A DNA stretch of 11,544 bases from an uncultured Clostridia bacterium (lineage in GTDB: Bacteria > Bacillota > Clostridia > Peptostreptococcales > Acidaminobacteraceae). The position numbers were made by a program, and so were the translations under genes. The notes under the pieces are model-generated. The model searched no databases and had not been told where the DNA came from. It saw only the letters and a program-made list of their open reading frames with translations. The stretch is taken from assembly GCA_945950065.1 (NCBI GenBank), contig CAMFGQ010000038.1, positions 1-11,544 of the forward strand, in the 5' to 3' direction. Shown piece after piece: positions 1 through 6,255 of the stretch. Positions within the stretch are counted from its first letter, which is position 1; each line of letters begins with the position of its first letter.

Positions 1-22
1 TTTCTGGAGTAAGCTTTCTCAT
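1..22 (-). CDS. 5' end of an unidentified gene (partial)
   Basis: On the minus strand an ATG at 22-20 follows a strong ribosome binding site (GGAGGAGG, 34-27) with a 4-nt spacer, and the frame stays open to the window edge. Only seven codons are visible (MRKLTPE), too few to name a product. It lies directly after the hpt terminator on the same strand, so it is either separately transcribed or reached by read-through from hpt. The next gene after hpt is often ftsH in Firmicutes, but these residues do not resemble an FtsH N-terminus, so no name is offered. Confidence 0.55.
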
Positions 23-37
23 TGTTCCTCCTCCATC

Positions 38-63
38 AAAAGAAAAAAGCGCAATCAAGCGCT
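38..63 (-). terminator. Intrinsic terminator of hpt
   Basis: Read on the minus strand, a 5-bp stem (AGCGC / GCGCT, loop TTGATT) is followed by TTTTTTCTTTT. The hairpin begins at the hpt stop codon (62-64). The stem is short but GC-rich and the U tract is good, so it probably ends much of the hpt transcript before the next gene. Confidence 0.7.
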
Positions 64-586
64 ATTCTTCATAAACAAAAATATGATCGACATTTCGATA
101 GTAATCGCCTAAATTCAGTCCATAGCCAACAATAAAGTGATCCTCAATGGCTGCACCCACATAGTCACAGCTGAAATCAACCTGACGTCTGCTGGGTTTA
201 TCAAGTAATGTACAGGTCTTAATGCTCTTTGGTCCCCGACTGGAAAGCACGTTGTAGACATGCTCCATGGTAAACCCAGAGTCGATGATGTCATCCACAA
301 TAAGAATGTCAAAGGGAGTGATGTCACGATTGACATCCTGCAGGATGTTGACGAATCCAGTTGACTTTGTACTTTTGTCGATGTAGCTTGATGTGGTCAT
401 AAACTCAATCACCACTGGCAATTTAATTTCACGCATCAGATCAGCTGTAAAGACGAAGGCTCCCTTTAACAGTGAGACAATCATCAAATTCTTGTCTTTA
501 TAATCCTCTGTAATGGTTGCACCCAGAGATTTAACCATTTTTTCAATCTCTTCACGATCAAAAAGGACTTTTCCATGATGTTCCAT
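62..586 (-). CDS. hpt: Hypoxanthine (guanine) phosphoribosyltransferase
   Basis: This cytosolic purine-salvage enzyme transfers ribose-5-phosphate from PRPP to hypoxanthine or guanine, giving IMP or GMP. The 174-residue length is typical of bacterial type I enzymes. Visible motifs are the pyrophosphate-binding loop SLLKGA (38-43), the flexible-loop serine/tyrosine segment TSSYID (65-70), the PRPP loop ILIVDDIIDSGFT (94-106), the purine-contacting Lys in LLDK (127-130), and DHFIVGYGLN (149-158) near the C-terminus. The first acidic residue of the PRPP loop is Asp98 where Glu is more common, a conservative change. The ATG at 586 follows an AAAGGAGAGA ribosome binding site. It is transcribed away from a Gate-family membrane protein, which suggests a shared purine theme but does not prove one. 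It ends in an intrinsic terminator. Confidence 0.95.
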   Translation of the reverse strand: MEHHGKVLFDREEIEKMVKSLGATITEDYKDKNLMIVSLLKGAFVFTADLMREIKLPVVIEFMTTSSYIDKSTKSTGFVNILQDVNRDITPFDILIVDDIIDSGFTMEHVYNVLSSRGPKSIKTCTLLDKPSRRQVDFSCDYVGAAIEDHFIVGYGLNLGDYYRNVDHIFVYEE

Positions 587-612
587 TTTTTCTCTCCTTT
601 TCTATAGTCAAC

Positions 613-621
613 ATTCTACCA
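613..621 (-). promoter_or_regulatory. Extended -10 promoter element for hpt
   Basis: On the minus strand TGG-TAGAAT is an extended -10 box about 30 nt upstream of the hpt start. No convincing -35 hexamer is present 16-18 nt further upstream (T-rich sequence only), which is compatible with extended -10 promoters. Position and orientation fit hpt; there is no other evidence. Confidence 0.45.
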
Positions 622-632
622 CAAATAAACAC

Positions 633-663
633 AAGAAAAAGGCTTTTCAGATACCCTTTTCTT
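633..663. repeat. Inverted repeat between the hpt and Gate-protein promoters
   Basis: AAGAAAAAGG (633-642) and CCCTTTTCTT (654-663) form a 10-bp inverted repeat with one mismatch and an 11-nt spacer. It lies between the -10 boxes of the two divergent genes and covers the -35 region of the plus-strand gene. It could be an operator for joint control of both genes. It is A/T-rich and could also be chance. Confidence 0.3.
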
Positions 664-674
664 CTACTCTATAC

Positions 675-680
675 TATAAT
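675..680 (+). promoter_or_regulatory. -10 box for the Gate-family membrane protein
   Basis: A consensus TATAAT sits 12 nt before the ribosome binding site (AAAGGTGG, 692-699). The expected -35 position (about 652-657, TACCCT) is poor, so the promoter may be weak or depend on an activator. The implied 5' leader is only about 18 nt. Confidence 0.5.
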
Positions 681-704
681 GGTTGATGAAGAAAGGTGGT
701 ATAT

Positions 705-1841
705 GTGAATAAGAAAAAAGCTATTTCTAAAGAGAGTTATATCATTGTCCTTATTGTGTTTTTCTTTTTTTGGTTTTTAGCTCATAAAATCGGTTCTCTG
801 GGACTTCTTTTCAAAATCATCATGGCAACAGCCCATGATCTCCTGTTGAACACGGTTTTCCTCATCATGGCTATCTCGGTCCTGGCCGGAGCCTTAGCTG
901 CACTCTTTAGCGAATTCGGAGTCATTCATCTACTGAATCGCTTGATCTCCCCTATCATTAAGCCTATGTATAATCTTCCAGGGGCAGCATCCTTAGGCAT
1001 CATTACTACATATCTCAGTGACAACCCAGCGATTATTTCCTTGGCAAGGGACAGTTCCTTTACCCAGTTTTTCTTGCCCTATCAGCTACCAGCACTGACC
1101 AATCTAGGCACATCTTTTGGTATGGGTCTTATTCTTTCCGCCTATATGGTCAGCCTTGCTAGCGATGGGAGTTTTGTAAAGGCTGTACTTCTAGGAAATC
1201 TTGGTGCTGTGGTTGGAAGTCTGGTCTCGGTGCGCATTATGCTTCATTTTACAAAGAAAGTCTATCCGCCCCAAGAGGGTGAAATAGCCGTTACCAACGC
1301 AGACTATGAGTTTCGTCAAATACGTGAAGGCAACATCCTCCAGCGCATTATGGAAGCCCTCCTTGACGGGGGTAAAAGTGGTGTTGAAATTGGCATGTCC
1401 ATCGTTCCAGGTGTCCTTATCATCTGTACCATTGTGATGTTACTTACCTTTGGACCTGAGGGCCCCAACGGACAGTATCTAGGCGTTGCCTATGAAGGCA
1501 TAGCAGTGCTTCCTAAACTTGGACAACTCTTGGAGTTTATCCTGCGTCCGCTCTTTGGCTTTACATCACCACAAGCCATCGCCTTCCCCATCACCTCTCT
1601 GGGAAGTGTTGGGGCGGCCATGGGACTGAGCGAAACTCTCCTTAAAAACGGATTAATCGGTGCACCTGATATCGCCGTATTTACAGCCATGGGAATGACC
1701 TGGAGTGGTTATTTAAGTACACATATCGGTATGATGGATGCTCTTGGGGAGCGTAAACTCACCAATAAAGCACTTCTAAGCCATACCATCGGAGGACTAT
1801 GTGCTGGCATTGCTGCACGACTTCTAATGTTGTTATTCTGA
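705..1841 (+). CDS. Nucleoside-recognition (Gate) domain membrane protein
   Basis: A 378-residue polytopic inner-membrane protein with an N-terminal hydrophobic anchor (about 12-27) and two blocks of membrane helices (about 45-185 and 225-375) separated by a hydrophilic linker (about 185-215). This is the two-Gate arrangement of nucleoside-recognition (Pfam Gate) proteins. The segment TTYLSDNPAII (101-111) and the LPALTNLGTSFGMGL stretch (128-142) are what I associate with this clostridial family. The substrate is not established; nucleoside, base or a small ion are all possible. The chosen start is GTG at 705, because AAAGGTGG (692-699) lies 5 nt upstream of it, whereas the longer frame's GTG at 696 falls inside that ribosome binding site. 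Divergent from hpt, and overlaps the convergent downstream gene by 9 bp. Confidence 0.8.
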   Translation: MNKKKAISKESYIIVLIVFFFFWFLAHKIGSLGLLFKIIMATAHDLLLNTVFLIMAISVLAGALAALFSEFGVIHLLNRLISPIIKPMYNLPGAASLGIITTYLSDNPAIISLARDSSFTQFFLPYQLPALTNLGTSFGMGLILSAYMVSLASDGSFVKAVLLGNLGAVVGSLVSVRIMLHFTKKVYPPQEGEIAVTNADYEFRQIREGNILQRIMEALLDGGKSGVEIGMSIVPGVLIICTIVMLLTFGPEGPNGQYLGVAYEGIAVLPKLGQLLEFILRPLFGFTSPQAIAFPITSLGSVGAAMGLSETLLKNGLIGAPDIAVFTAMGMTWSGYLSTHIGMMDALGERKLTNKALLSHTIGGLCAGIAARLLMLLF

Positions 1842-2582
1842 TTCGCGATAAAGCCGTATGACAGTGGTATGACTGAGTCCCAGTACATAGCCTATATCAC
1901 GAAAAGATAAATCTGTCTCCTCACGAAAGCCTTTGATGAGGAGCTTTTTCATTTCCGTATCATGGTGGAGGGAGAGTAAGTCCCTCTGAAGATTATGTTC
2001 CCTACAAAAGCTTTCCATATAGTCTCTTGCCCGCTCTCTCCTTTTCGAGAGTTTATCTTTCTTAAAGACTTGGGCTTTCTTAAACTCCACCTCATAGCAT
2101 GCCAAAGGTTCACTAACTAATTCCTGCATAAACTTTTCTTGATCCCCTTTGTGACTCATGGAGAAAGTGTTCAGCACCAAGTGTACACTAAGTAAAGGGT
2201 CTTTCACATATCGTGAATATTGTTTGTAATGAATAAGGGAGTTCCTCCCTTGTTGATGAAAAAGTTTCATCATGTTCATGTATTGATCGATGGAATCCAT
2301 TGCAATGAGTTTGTTTGACATCCTAACTTCTTTACCTGTAACAAGCTGTAAGTAGTATCCATAAGCTTCCGTTAAGTTATGTCCGAATAGTTCCTTCTTC
2401 CCCGGTCCATCATAGATAATAAAGTGAGCACTTTTCTTTTGTAGGCAGTAGGCCAGGAGATCAAGTTCAAAGCGATCCTTGTAGATTTTTGCATAGTCTA
2501 AGAGGCGATCTTCATCCCGTTCTGTAAAAAAGATAGATTCATTACCAGGGATGCCGAGTATCAGTTGGAAAATTTCGTTCAT
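1833..2582 (-). CDS. Domesticated REP-type (Y1-like) transposase relative with C-terminal HTH
   Basis: A 249-residue protein whose N-terminal half follows the layout of REP-associated tyrosine transposases. It has an IFF...DEDRLL motif (17-28), then LLAYCLQKKSAHFII (42-56), where active enzymes have AYCLMPNHVHLL, then TEAYGYYLQL (71-80) and YMNMMKLFHQQG (101-112), where active enzymes have RYIHLNPV. The HxH metal motif is reduced to AHF, and the position aligning with the conserved Tyr of YIH reads Phe108, so transposition activity is unlikely. Residues 224-245 form a helix-turn-helix (LSFRDIGYVLGLSHTTVIRL), as in some members of the family. A DNA-binding role is the most likely surviving function; this is inference. 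A strong AAAGGAGGAAG site precedes the ATG. No REP palindromes are visible in the adjoining gaps. Confidence 0.65.
   Translation of the reverse strand: MNEIFQLILGIPGNESIFFTERDEDRLLDYAKIYKDRFELDLLAYCLQKKSAHFIIYDGPGKKELFGHNLTEAYGYYLQLVTGKEVRMSNKLIAMDSIDQYMNMMKLFHQQGRNSLIHYKQYSRYVKDPLLSVHLVLNTFSMSHKGDQEKFMQELVSEPLACYEVEFKKAQVFKKDKLSKRRERARDYMESFCREHNLQRDLLSLHHDTEMKKLLIKGFREETDLSFRDIGYVLGLSHTTVIRLYRESE
1917..1949 (+). terminator. Intrinsic terminator of the Gate-protein gene, inside the convergent gene
   Basis: CTCCTCA (1917-1923) and TGAGGAG (1937-1943) form a perfect 7-bp stem with a 13-nt loop, followed by CTTTTTC. It is 75 nt after the plus-strand stop codon and within the 3' coding part of the minus-strand transposase-like gene. 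Confidence 0.6.
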
Positions 2583-2655
2583 GCTCTCTTCCTCCTTTCG
2601 TCATCAGTATAGCAAGCAAAGCCTCATCAATCTCCTTTATGGGAATCTTTTCCGA

Positions 2656-2784
2656 TTAGGAATTGTCCCTATTCTTTTCACGTATTCTTCTGATTTCACT
2701 TAGAATCTGCAACAGCGTATACTGTATGGAAACTAAGATCACGAAGAAAAATGCGACTAAGATGACGACATAATTAATCTTCAT
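2656..2784 (-). CDS. Small single-pass membrane protein (42 aa), function unknown
   Basis: A short open frame on the minus strand encodes 42 residues: a two-residue basic start, one hydrophobic helix from about residue 4 to 28 (NYVVILVAFFFVILVSIQYT and on), then a strongly charged tail (SEIRRIREKNRDNS). This helix plus amphipathic charged tail is a coherent small-protein design. The ATG at 2784 has GAGG 8 nt upstream and an overlapping AAAGG. An extended -10 promoter lies about 60 nt upstream (2844-2852). The transposase-like gene follows 73 nt downstream on the same strand, so the two may be co-transcribed. I do not recognise a named family. It fills most of a 311-bp stretch that would otherwise be empty. 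Confidence 0.6.
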   Translation of the reverse strand: MKINYVVILVAFFFVILVSIQYTLLQILSEIRRIREKNRDNS

Positions 2785-2798
2785 TTCCTTTACCTCTA

Positions 2799-2828
2799 TT
2801 GTCCCTCAAGGACCTCTTGTGCTATAGT
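2799..2828 (+). promoter_or_regulatory. Candidate promoter for the DUF4364-like gene
   Basis: TTGTCC (2799-2804), an 18-nt spacer and TATAGT (2823-2828) with an extended TGC just before it. Predicted start near 2835, giving a leader of about 59 nt. It faces the minus-strand promoter at 2844-2852, so the two predicted start points nearly coincide. Confidence 0.4.
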
Positions 2829-2843
2829 AAATATGTTCATTTC

Positions 2844-2852
2844 ATTATACCA
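2844..2852 (-). promoter_or_regulatory. Extended -10 promoter for the small membrane protein gene
   Basis: On the minus strand TGG-TATAAT is a near-ideal extended -10 box. The -35 position (GTAAAA or TGTAAA) is weak. Predicted start near 2837, about 53 nt upstream of the small open frame. Confidence 0.5.
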
Positions 2853-2893
2853 TAGGCAGAATTAAATTTTACAGATAGTAAACAAAGGTTGTT

Positions 2894-3364
2894 ATGGATA
2901 TCGAAAAAAAGCTGTGTGTCCTTCATCTCCTCGACCTCGTCGATGGAGAGATAGAAGAAGAAACTATACAAGAGTCTCTGGTGGCTTGTGATTTCACACC
3001 CATTGAAATTGAGCTGATTCTCAGTGACCTTGTTAAAACCAATCTCATCCAACGTCATGAAGACCGTGTTCTCTTGAGTGAGGAGGGTCTTGTTGTTTTG
3101 CAGTTCTTTATCGATCGGCTTCCCCTATCGCTTCAAGAAAAACTTCAAGAGCAAGTAGTCAGTGAAGGCCCCAGTAGCCAGTGGGATCATCATTACGATG
3201 AACAGACTCAGCGAATCCATCTACGCTATCTCCATCGAGGAGAAGAACTCCTGAAGATGGACTTCTTCCTCGAGCCCGAAGCCTACAAGCTCCTGCTCCC
3301 CCACTTAACTGATCTGGGACCTGAGGACTTTTCTAAACTCAAAATGTTCTTCCTTAAAGAGTAA
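2894..3364 (+). CDS. DUF4364-like winged-helix protein
   Basis: A soluble 156-residue acidic protein. Residues 1-75 (KKLCVLHLLDLVDGEIEEET, then the FTPIEIELILSDLVKTNLIQ region, then VLLSEEGLVVLQFF) have the helix-helix-wing pattern of a winged-helix domain. The rest alternates short strands and helices and ends in FSKLKMFFLKE. Layout and length fit the DUF4364 family of Firmicutes proteins, usually near 170-180 residues, so this is slightly short. DNA binding is plausible but the target is unknown. The ATG has AAAGG 5 nt upstream (2884-2888). It overlaps the convergent C39-like gene by 11 bp, and its terminator lies inside that gene. Confidence 0.65.
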   Translation: MDIEKKLCVLHLLDLVDGEIEEETIQESLVACDFTPIEIELILSDLVKTNLIQRHEDRVLLSEEGLVVLQFFIDRLPLSLQEKLQEQVVSEGPSSQWDHHYDEQTQRIHLRYLHRGEELLKMDFFLEPEAYKLLLPHLTDLGPEDFSKLKMFFLKE

Positions 3365-4145
3365 CAAGGAATTGCCTATGTTCCTCTAGCACTCTCTCAC
3401 AATAAACTGCATAAAGATCAAAGAGCTCCTTCCATGAAAAGGGAGCTTTTTCTTTTTTCTCCTTTAGCATAGCCACCACTTGATCTTGAAGAGTCAAGAA
3501 TCCTTCTTTTAGATCATGCCACTTCTCAAGGCCTTCCAGAGCATCTGGAAGGTCCAAAAGAAGAGGACGCAGATCCTTTAAAGCTTCTGGTGTCACCTTT
3601 CCCTCAAGTTCTTTCTGCAGCTCCTGAAGCCTTTCTCCATAGGCATGTAGATTTCCTTCTGTTTCTTCTATCACCTTAAAAGACTCCAAAGCTCCCTCTT
3701 GGATGACACCCAGTGGCAAGGGAAAGCTTATACGCTCTAAAAACTCTGCCTCGGTGAAACGATACTCCTCTGGACTTGCATCATCTTTTCTTTTCATGTT
3801 GAGAATTTTCAGTTCATCCTCATCCCAAGATTCAAGAATCACTGCATGTTTTCTTCCTTCTAAAACCATGGGAAGAACACAGGGCATAAGTTCCAATGCC
3901 TTGTCCTTTAACTGTTCCTTGTTCATGACCTCATGAGAAACAAAGCAAAGATCAAAGGCCCTTAACCCTAAAGAATAAGCATCATCACTTTGGACCATAG
4001 CTCCTGTATGAAAGCCATCATCCATAAGCAGATGGGCATGCATGGAGTGCAAAAGATCCACTGCCTCCATCTTGATTCCTCTTGCTTCTAACAAGGTACA
4101 GATGGCTGCATGGGAGCAGCTGTTGTTAAAGCTCATATATACCAT
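3354..4145 (-). CDS. Hypothetical protein with C39-like cysteine peptidase fold
   Basis: A 263-residue soluble protein with no signal peptide or membrane helix. The N-terminal segment FNNSCSHAAICTLLEARG (6-23) resembles the catalytic-Cys helix of C39/papain-like peptidases (DCG-A--L---L---G), with Cys10 as the candidate nucleophile. GRKHAVILESWDEDELKILN (97-116) resembles the catalytic-His strand (His100), with Asn116 in the place of the usual Asp. Residues about 155-263 are predicted all-helical and carry no recognised motif. Activity is unproven; a BtrH-like or other non-proteolytic transferase is an alternative. The start is placed at ATG 4145, with TAGGAG 5 nt upstream. The longer frame would begin at 4172, in the loop of the rnf terminator. 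No separate promoter is evident, so expression may depend on read-through from rnf. Confidence 0.6.
   Translation of the reverse strand: MVYMSFNNSCSHAAICTLLEARGIKMEAVDLLHSMHAHLLMDDGFHTGAMVQSDDAYSLGLRAFDLCFVSHEVMNKEQLKDKALELMPCVLPMVLEGRKHAVILESWDEDELKILNMKRKDDASPEEYRFTEAEFLERISFPLPLGVIQEGALESFKVIEETEGNLHAYGERLQELQKELEGKVTPEALKDLRPLLLDLPDALEGLEKWHDLKEGFLTLQDQVVAMLKEKKEKAPFSWKELFDLYAVYCERVLEEHRQFLVTL
3421..3458 (+). terminator. Intrinsic terminator of the DUF4364-like gene, inside the convergent gene
   Basis: AAGAGCTCCTT (3421-3431) pairs with AAGGGAGCTTT (3439-3449) around a 7-nt loop, with two G-T wobbles, and is followed by a T-rich run with TTTTTT at 3453-3458. It is a strong-looking hairpin 57 nt after the plus-strand stop. 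It also encodes part of the C-terminal region of the minus-strand protein. Confidence 0.75.
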
Positions 4146-4155
4146 TTCTTCTCCT

Positions 4156-4184
4156 AAAAAAGAAGTGCCCATGAATGAGCACTT
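4156..4184 (-). terminator. Intrinsic terminator of the rnf operon
   Basis: On the minus strand an 8-bp stem with one G-U pair (AAGTGCTC / GGGCACTT), loop ATTCAT, is followed by CTTTTTT. It starts 12 nt after the rnfB stop codon and stops just before the ribosome binding site of the C39-like gene. Confidence 0.85.
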
Positions 4185-4196
4185 ATCTTTAATCCA

Positions 4197-5063
4197 TTAT
4201 TCCTCTACTGAGACACCCGCTTCTGTCGCTACATCTGTAGGTCGAGGATCCGTTCTTCTCCGTTTTGGAATAAGAGCTTCAATAGCCTTGGTAGGACAAA
4301 CCTTGGTACACTGCATGCAGTTTACACATTTGTCATAGTCAACCCGTGAAAGATTATCGATGACATGAATCGCATCAAACTTACACGCCTTGACACAGAG
4401 TCCACATGCAATACATGCAACAGAACAGTTTGCCTTGACTTGAGGCCCACGCTCTTTATTGCTACAGAGCACATGTGCACGATTGCTATCTGGTACCAAG
4501 CCAATGATGCCTTTAGGACATGCCGCAATACACATTTTGCAAGCAACACATTTGTCTGCATCTACCTGAGCCACACCATGATCATTGATATGAATGGCAT
4601 CAAACTTACAGACTGCAACACAGTCTCCATCACCAATACAGCCATCTTTACATGCTTTGGGACCACCAGCTACCATACTTTTAGCTAGACAACCTGGTTG
4701 ACCTTGATAGTGGAAATCATCCTTGCAATTGGTTCCGCCATTGCACTTAACTTTAGCAACCATTCTCTGTCCGGAACCAATGGTTTCAACACCCATAATC
4801 TTGGCAATTTCCGTAGCAACAGGAAGTCCACCTACACTACACAGATCGATAGCTTCACCATCGACAACTGCCTGAGCATAGTTTGCACATCCTGGGTAAC
4901 CACATCCACCGCAGTTTGCTTGAGGTAGAACTGCATCAATAGCTTCTGCTCTGGAGTCCACAGCAACAGCGAACTTTTGAGAAGCAAAGGCTAATGCTGC
5001 TCCAAAAAGTAATCCCAGTGCAGCCAGGCTACCCACAGGCCATATAATCTTCATGATATCCAT
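4197..5063 (-). CDS. rnfB: Rnf complex subunit B, polyferredoxin electron-input subunit
   Basis: RnfB is the membrane-anchored iron-sulfur subunit thought to accept electrons from reduced ferredoxin and pass them into the Rnf complex. It has one N-terminal membrane helix (about 7-29). The Fe-S motif CGGCGYPGC follows (Cys51, 54, 59, with Cys75 as fourth ligand). Then come ferredoxin-type cysteine sets at 138/142/148/152, 172/175/178/182, 217/220/223/227 and 246/249/252/256, the second and fourth ending in the classic CP. Extra cysteines at 107, 113 and 125 fall between the first motif and the ferredoxin array. The 288-residue length fits the long clostridial form; proteobacterial RnfB is shorter. 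The ATG has GGAGG 5 nt upstream and lies 9 nt after the rnfA stop. It is the last gene of the operon. Confidence 0.95.
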   Translation of the reverse strand: MDIMKIIWPVGSLAALGLLFGAALAFASQKFAVAVDSRAEAIDAVLPQANCGGCGYPGCANYAQAVVDGEAIDLCSVGGLPVATEIAKIMGVETIGSGQRMVAKVKCNGGTNCKDDFHYQGQPGCLAKSMVAGGPKACKDGCIGDGDCVAVCKFDAIHINDHGVAQVDADKCVACKMCIAACPKGIIGLVPDSNRAHVLCSNKERGPQVKANCSVACIACGLCVKACKFDAIHVIDNLSRVDYDKCVNCMQCTKVCPTKAIEALIPKRRRTDPRPTDVATEAGVSVEE

Positions 5064-5072
5064 GGGAACCTC

Positions 5073-5654
5073 CTAAATAATGCCTTGGAAACCTAAAAAG
5101 GCAAAGCTCAGTAGACTTGCTGTCACAAGAGCAATGGGGAATCCTTTAAAGGCTTCAGGAATGTCGCTGGTTTCCATTTGCTCACGAATAAAGGCAAAGA
5201 GCACAATGGCTAGGGTAAAACCTAGAGCAGCTGCAGCAGAGTGAATCACCGATTTGAGTAGATTAAAGCCATATTGTTCATTTAAGAGCGTTACCCCTAG
5301 AACAGCACAGTTTGTGGTGATCAGAGGAAGAAAGACTCCTAAAGCTTGATAAAGCGATGGAAGGATCTTCTTGAGCACGATCTCTACAAACTGAACGAGT
5401 GAGGCAATGATCAGGATAAACATAACGGTCTTCAGATAACCCATATTTTGGGGAATCAGAATGTACTGATTCGCAAAATAAGTAAAGATACCAGCCATGG
5501 TCATGACGAAGGTAACGGCAAGACCCATGCCCACTGAAGTTTCCACTTTCTTACTCATCCCGAGGAAGGGACAAATACCAAGGAAACGTGAAAGGACAAA
5601 GTTATTCACCAGAATGGCACTGATGATAATTGTCATAATACCTGCATTTTCCAT
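5073..5654 (-). CDS. rnfA: Rnf complex subunit A, integral membrane
   Basis: A 193-residue membrane protein with about six helices, homologous to RnfE and NqrE/NqrD. With RnfE it forms the membrane core that carries electrons across the bilayer. The conserved cysteine segments LGICPFLG (Cys28) and TTNCAVLG (Cys116) are the positions that, in Rnf/Nqr structures, help hold an intramembrane [2Fe-2S] cluster between the A and E subunits. The N-terminal NNFVLSRFLG motif is typical. The ATG immediately follows the rnfE stop codon, so translation is probably coupled. Confidence 0.95.
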   Translation of the reverse strand: MENAGIMTIIISAILVNNFVLSRFLGICPFLGMSKKVETSVGMGLAVTFVMTMAGIFTYFANQYILIPQNMGYLKTVMFILIIASLVQFVEIVLKKILPSLYQALGVFLPLITTNCAVLGVTLLNEQYGFNLLKSVIHSAAAALGFTLAIVLFAFIREQMETSDIPEAFKGFPIALVTASLLSFAFLGFQGII

Positions 5655-6254
5655 CTATGCCTCCTTCTTCTGCGATAAGGCGTTCTTTAGCGCAATGAGA
5701 AGTCCTAGTACCAGGAAAGCTCCTGGAGGAAGGATCATTGCGATGGTGTTGGGGATGCCTAAACTAAACAATTGTTTCCCAAAAAGAACCACGCCGCCAG
5801 TACCTAAAATTTCACGTACCAGACCAAGTACACCAAGTGAGAGCGTGAAGCCAAGTCCCATGCCAATACCGTCTAGGAAAGAATCAATGGGCTTGTTAAC
5901 AGAAGCAAAGGCTTCGGCTCTAGCTAGAATGATACAGTTAACAACAATCAGGGGGATAAAGAGTCCCAGCGCCTGATAGAGTGGCTGAACATAGGCTTCC
6001 AGTGTCATTTCTACCATAGAAACAAAGGTAGCAATAATGACAACAAAGATAGGAATACGGATTTTGTTGGGGACAACCTTGCGCAGAAGTGAAATCAAGA
6101 GATTACTCAAGGCAAGAACAGCAGTTGTAGCCAGTCCCATTCCCAAACCATTTTGCATACTGGTTGTTACAGCCAGTGTAGGACACATACCTAGGAGTTG
6201 AACGAAGGTGGGATTCTCTTTGATCAATCCTTTTGTTAAATTGGAAAGCTTCAT
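5655..6254 (-). CDS. rnfE: Rnf complex subunit E, integral membrane
   Basis: A 199-residue, roughly six-helix membrane protein paired with RnfA in the core of the complex. Characteristic segments are NPTFVQLLGMCPTLAVT (14-30, Cys24) and IPLIVVNCIILARAEAF (100-116, Cys107); the two cysteines correspond to those at the intramembrane Fe-S site. The C-terminus ends in a short basic tail. It starts 1 nt after the rnfG stop. The nearest good ribosome binding site, AGGAGG inside the end of rnfG, is 11 nt upstream, so coupling to rnfG translation is likely. Confidence 0.95.
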   Translation of the reverse strand: MKLSNLTKGLIKENPTFVQLLGMCPTLAVTTSMQNGLGMGLATTAVLALSNLLISLLRKVVPNKIRIPIFVVIIATFVSMVEMTLEAYVQPLYQALGLFIPLIVVNCIILARAEAFASVNKPIDSFLDGIGMGLGFTLSLGVLGLVREILGTGGVVLFGKQLFSLGIPNTIAMILPPGAFLVLGLLIALKNALSQKKEA

Positions 6255-6255
6255 T

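Noticed and set aside
2583..2655. An eight-codon leader peptide (MRLCLLY) upstream of the transposase-like gene, with an AAAGGAG site
   Set aside because: Too short to support, with no regulatory codon pattern and no attenuator hairpin visible.
2583..2893. REP/BIME palindromes that would be substrates of a REP transposase
   Set aside because: No repeated palindrome is visible in this gap or in the other intergenic regions of the window.
4146..4172. A longer N-terminus for the C39-like protein starting at 4172
   Set aside because: That ATG lies in the loop of the rnf terminator and has no ribosome binding site. The ATG at 4145 has TAGGAG at the right distance.
4365..4688. An open frame of 107 codons on the plus strand opposite rnfB
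   Set aside because: It is the antisense shadow of a strongly conserved cysteine-rich gene and has no ribosome binding site or promoter.
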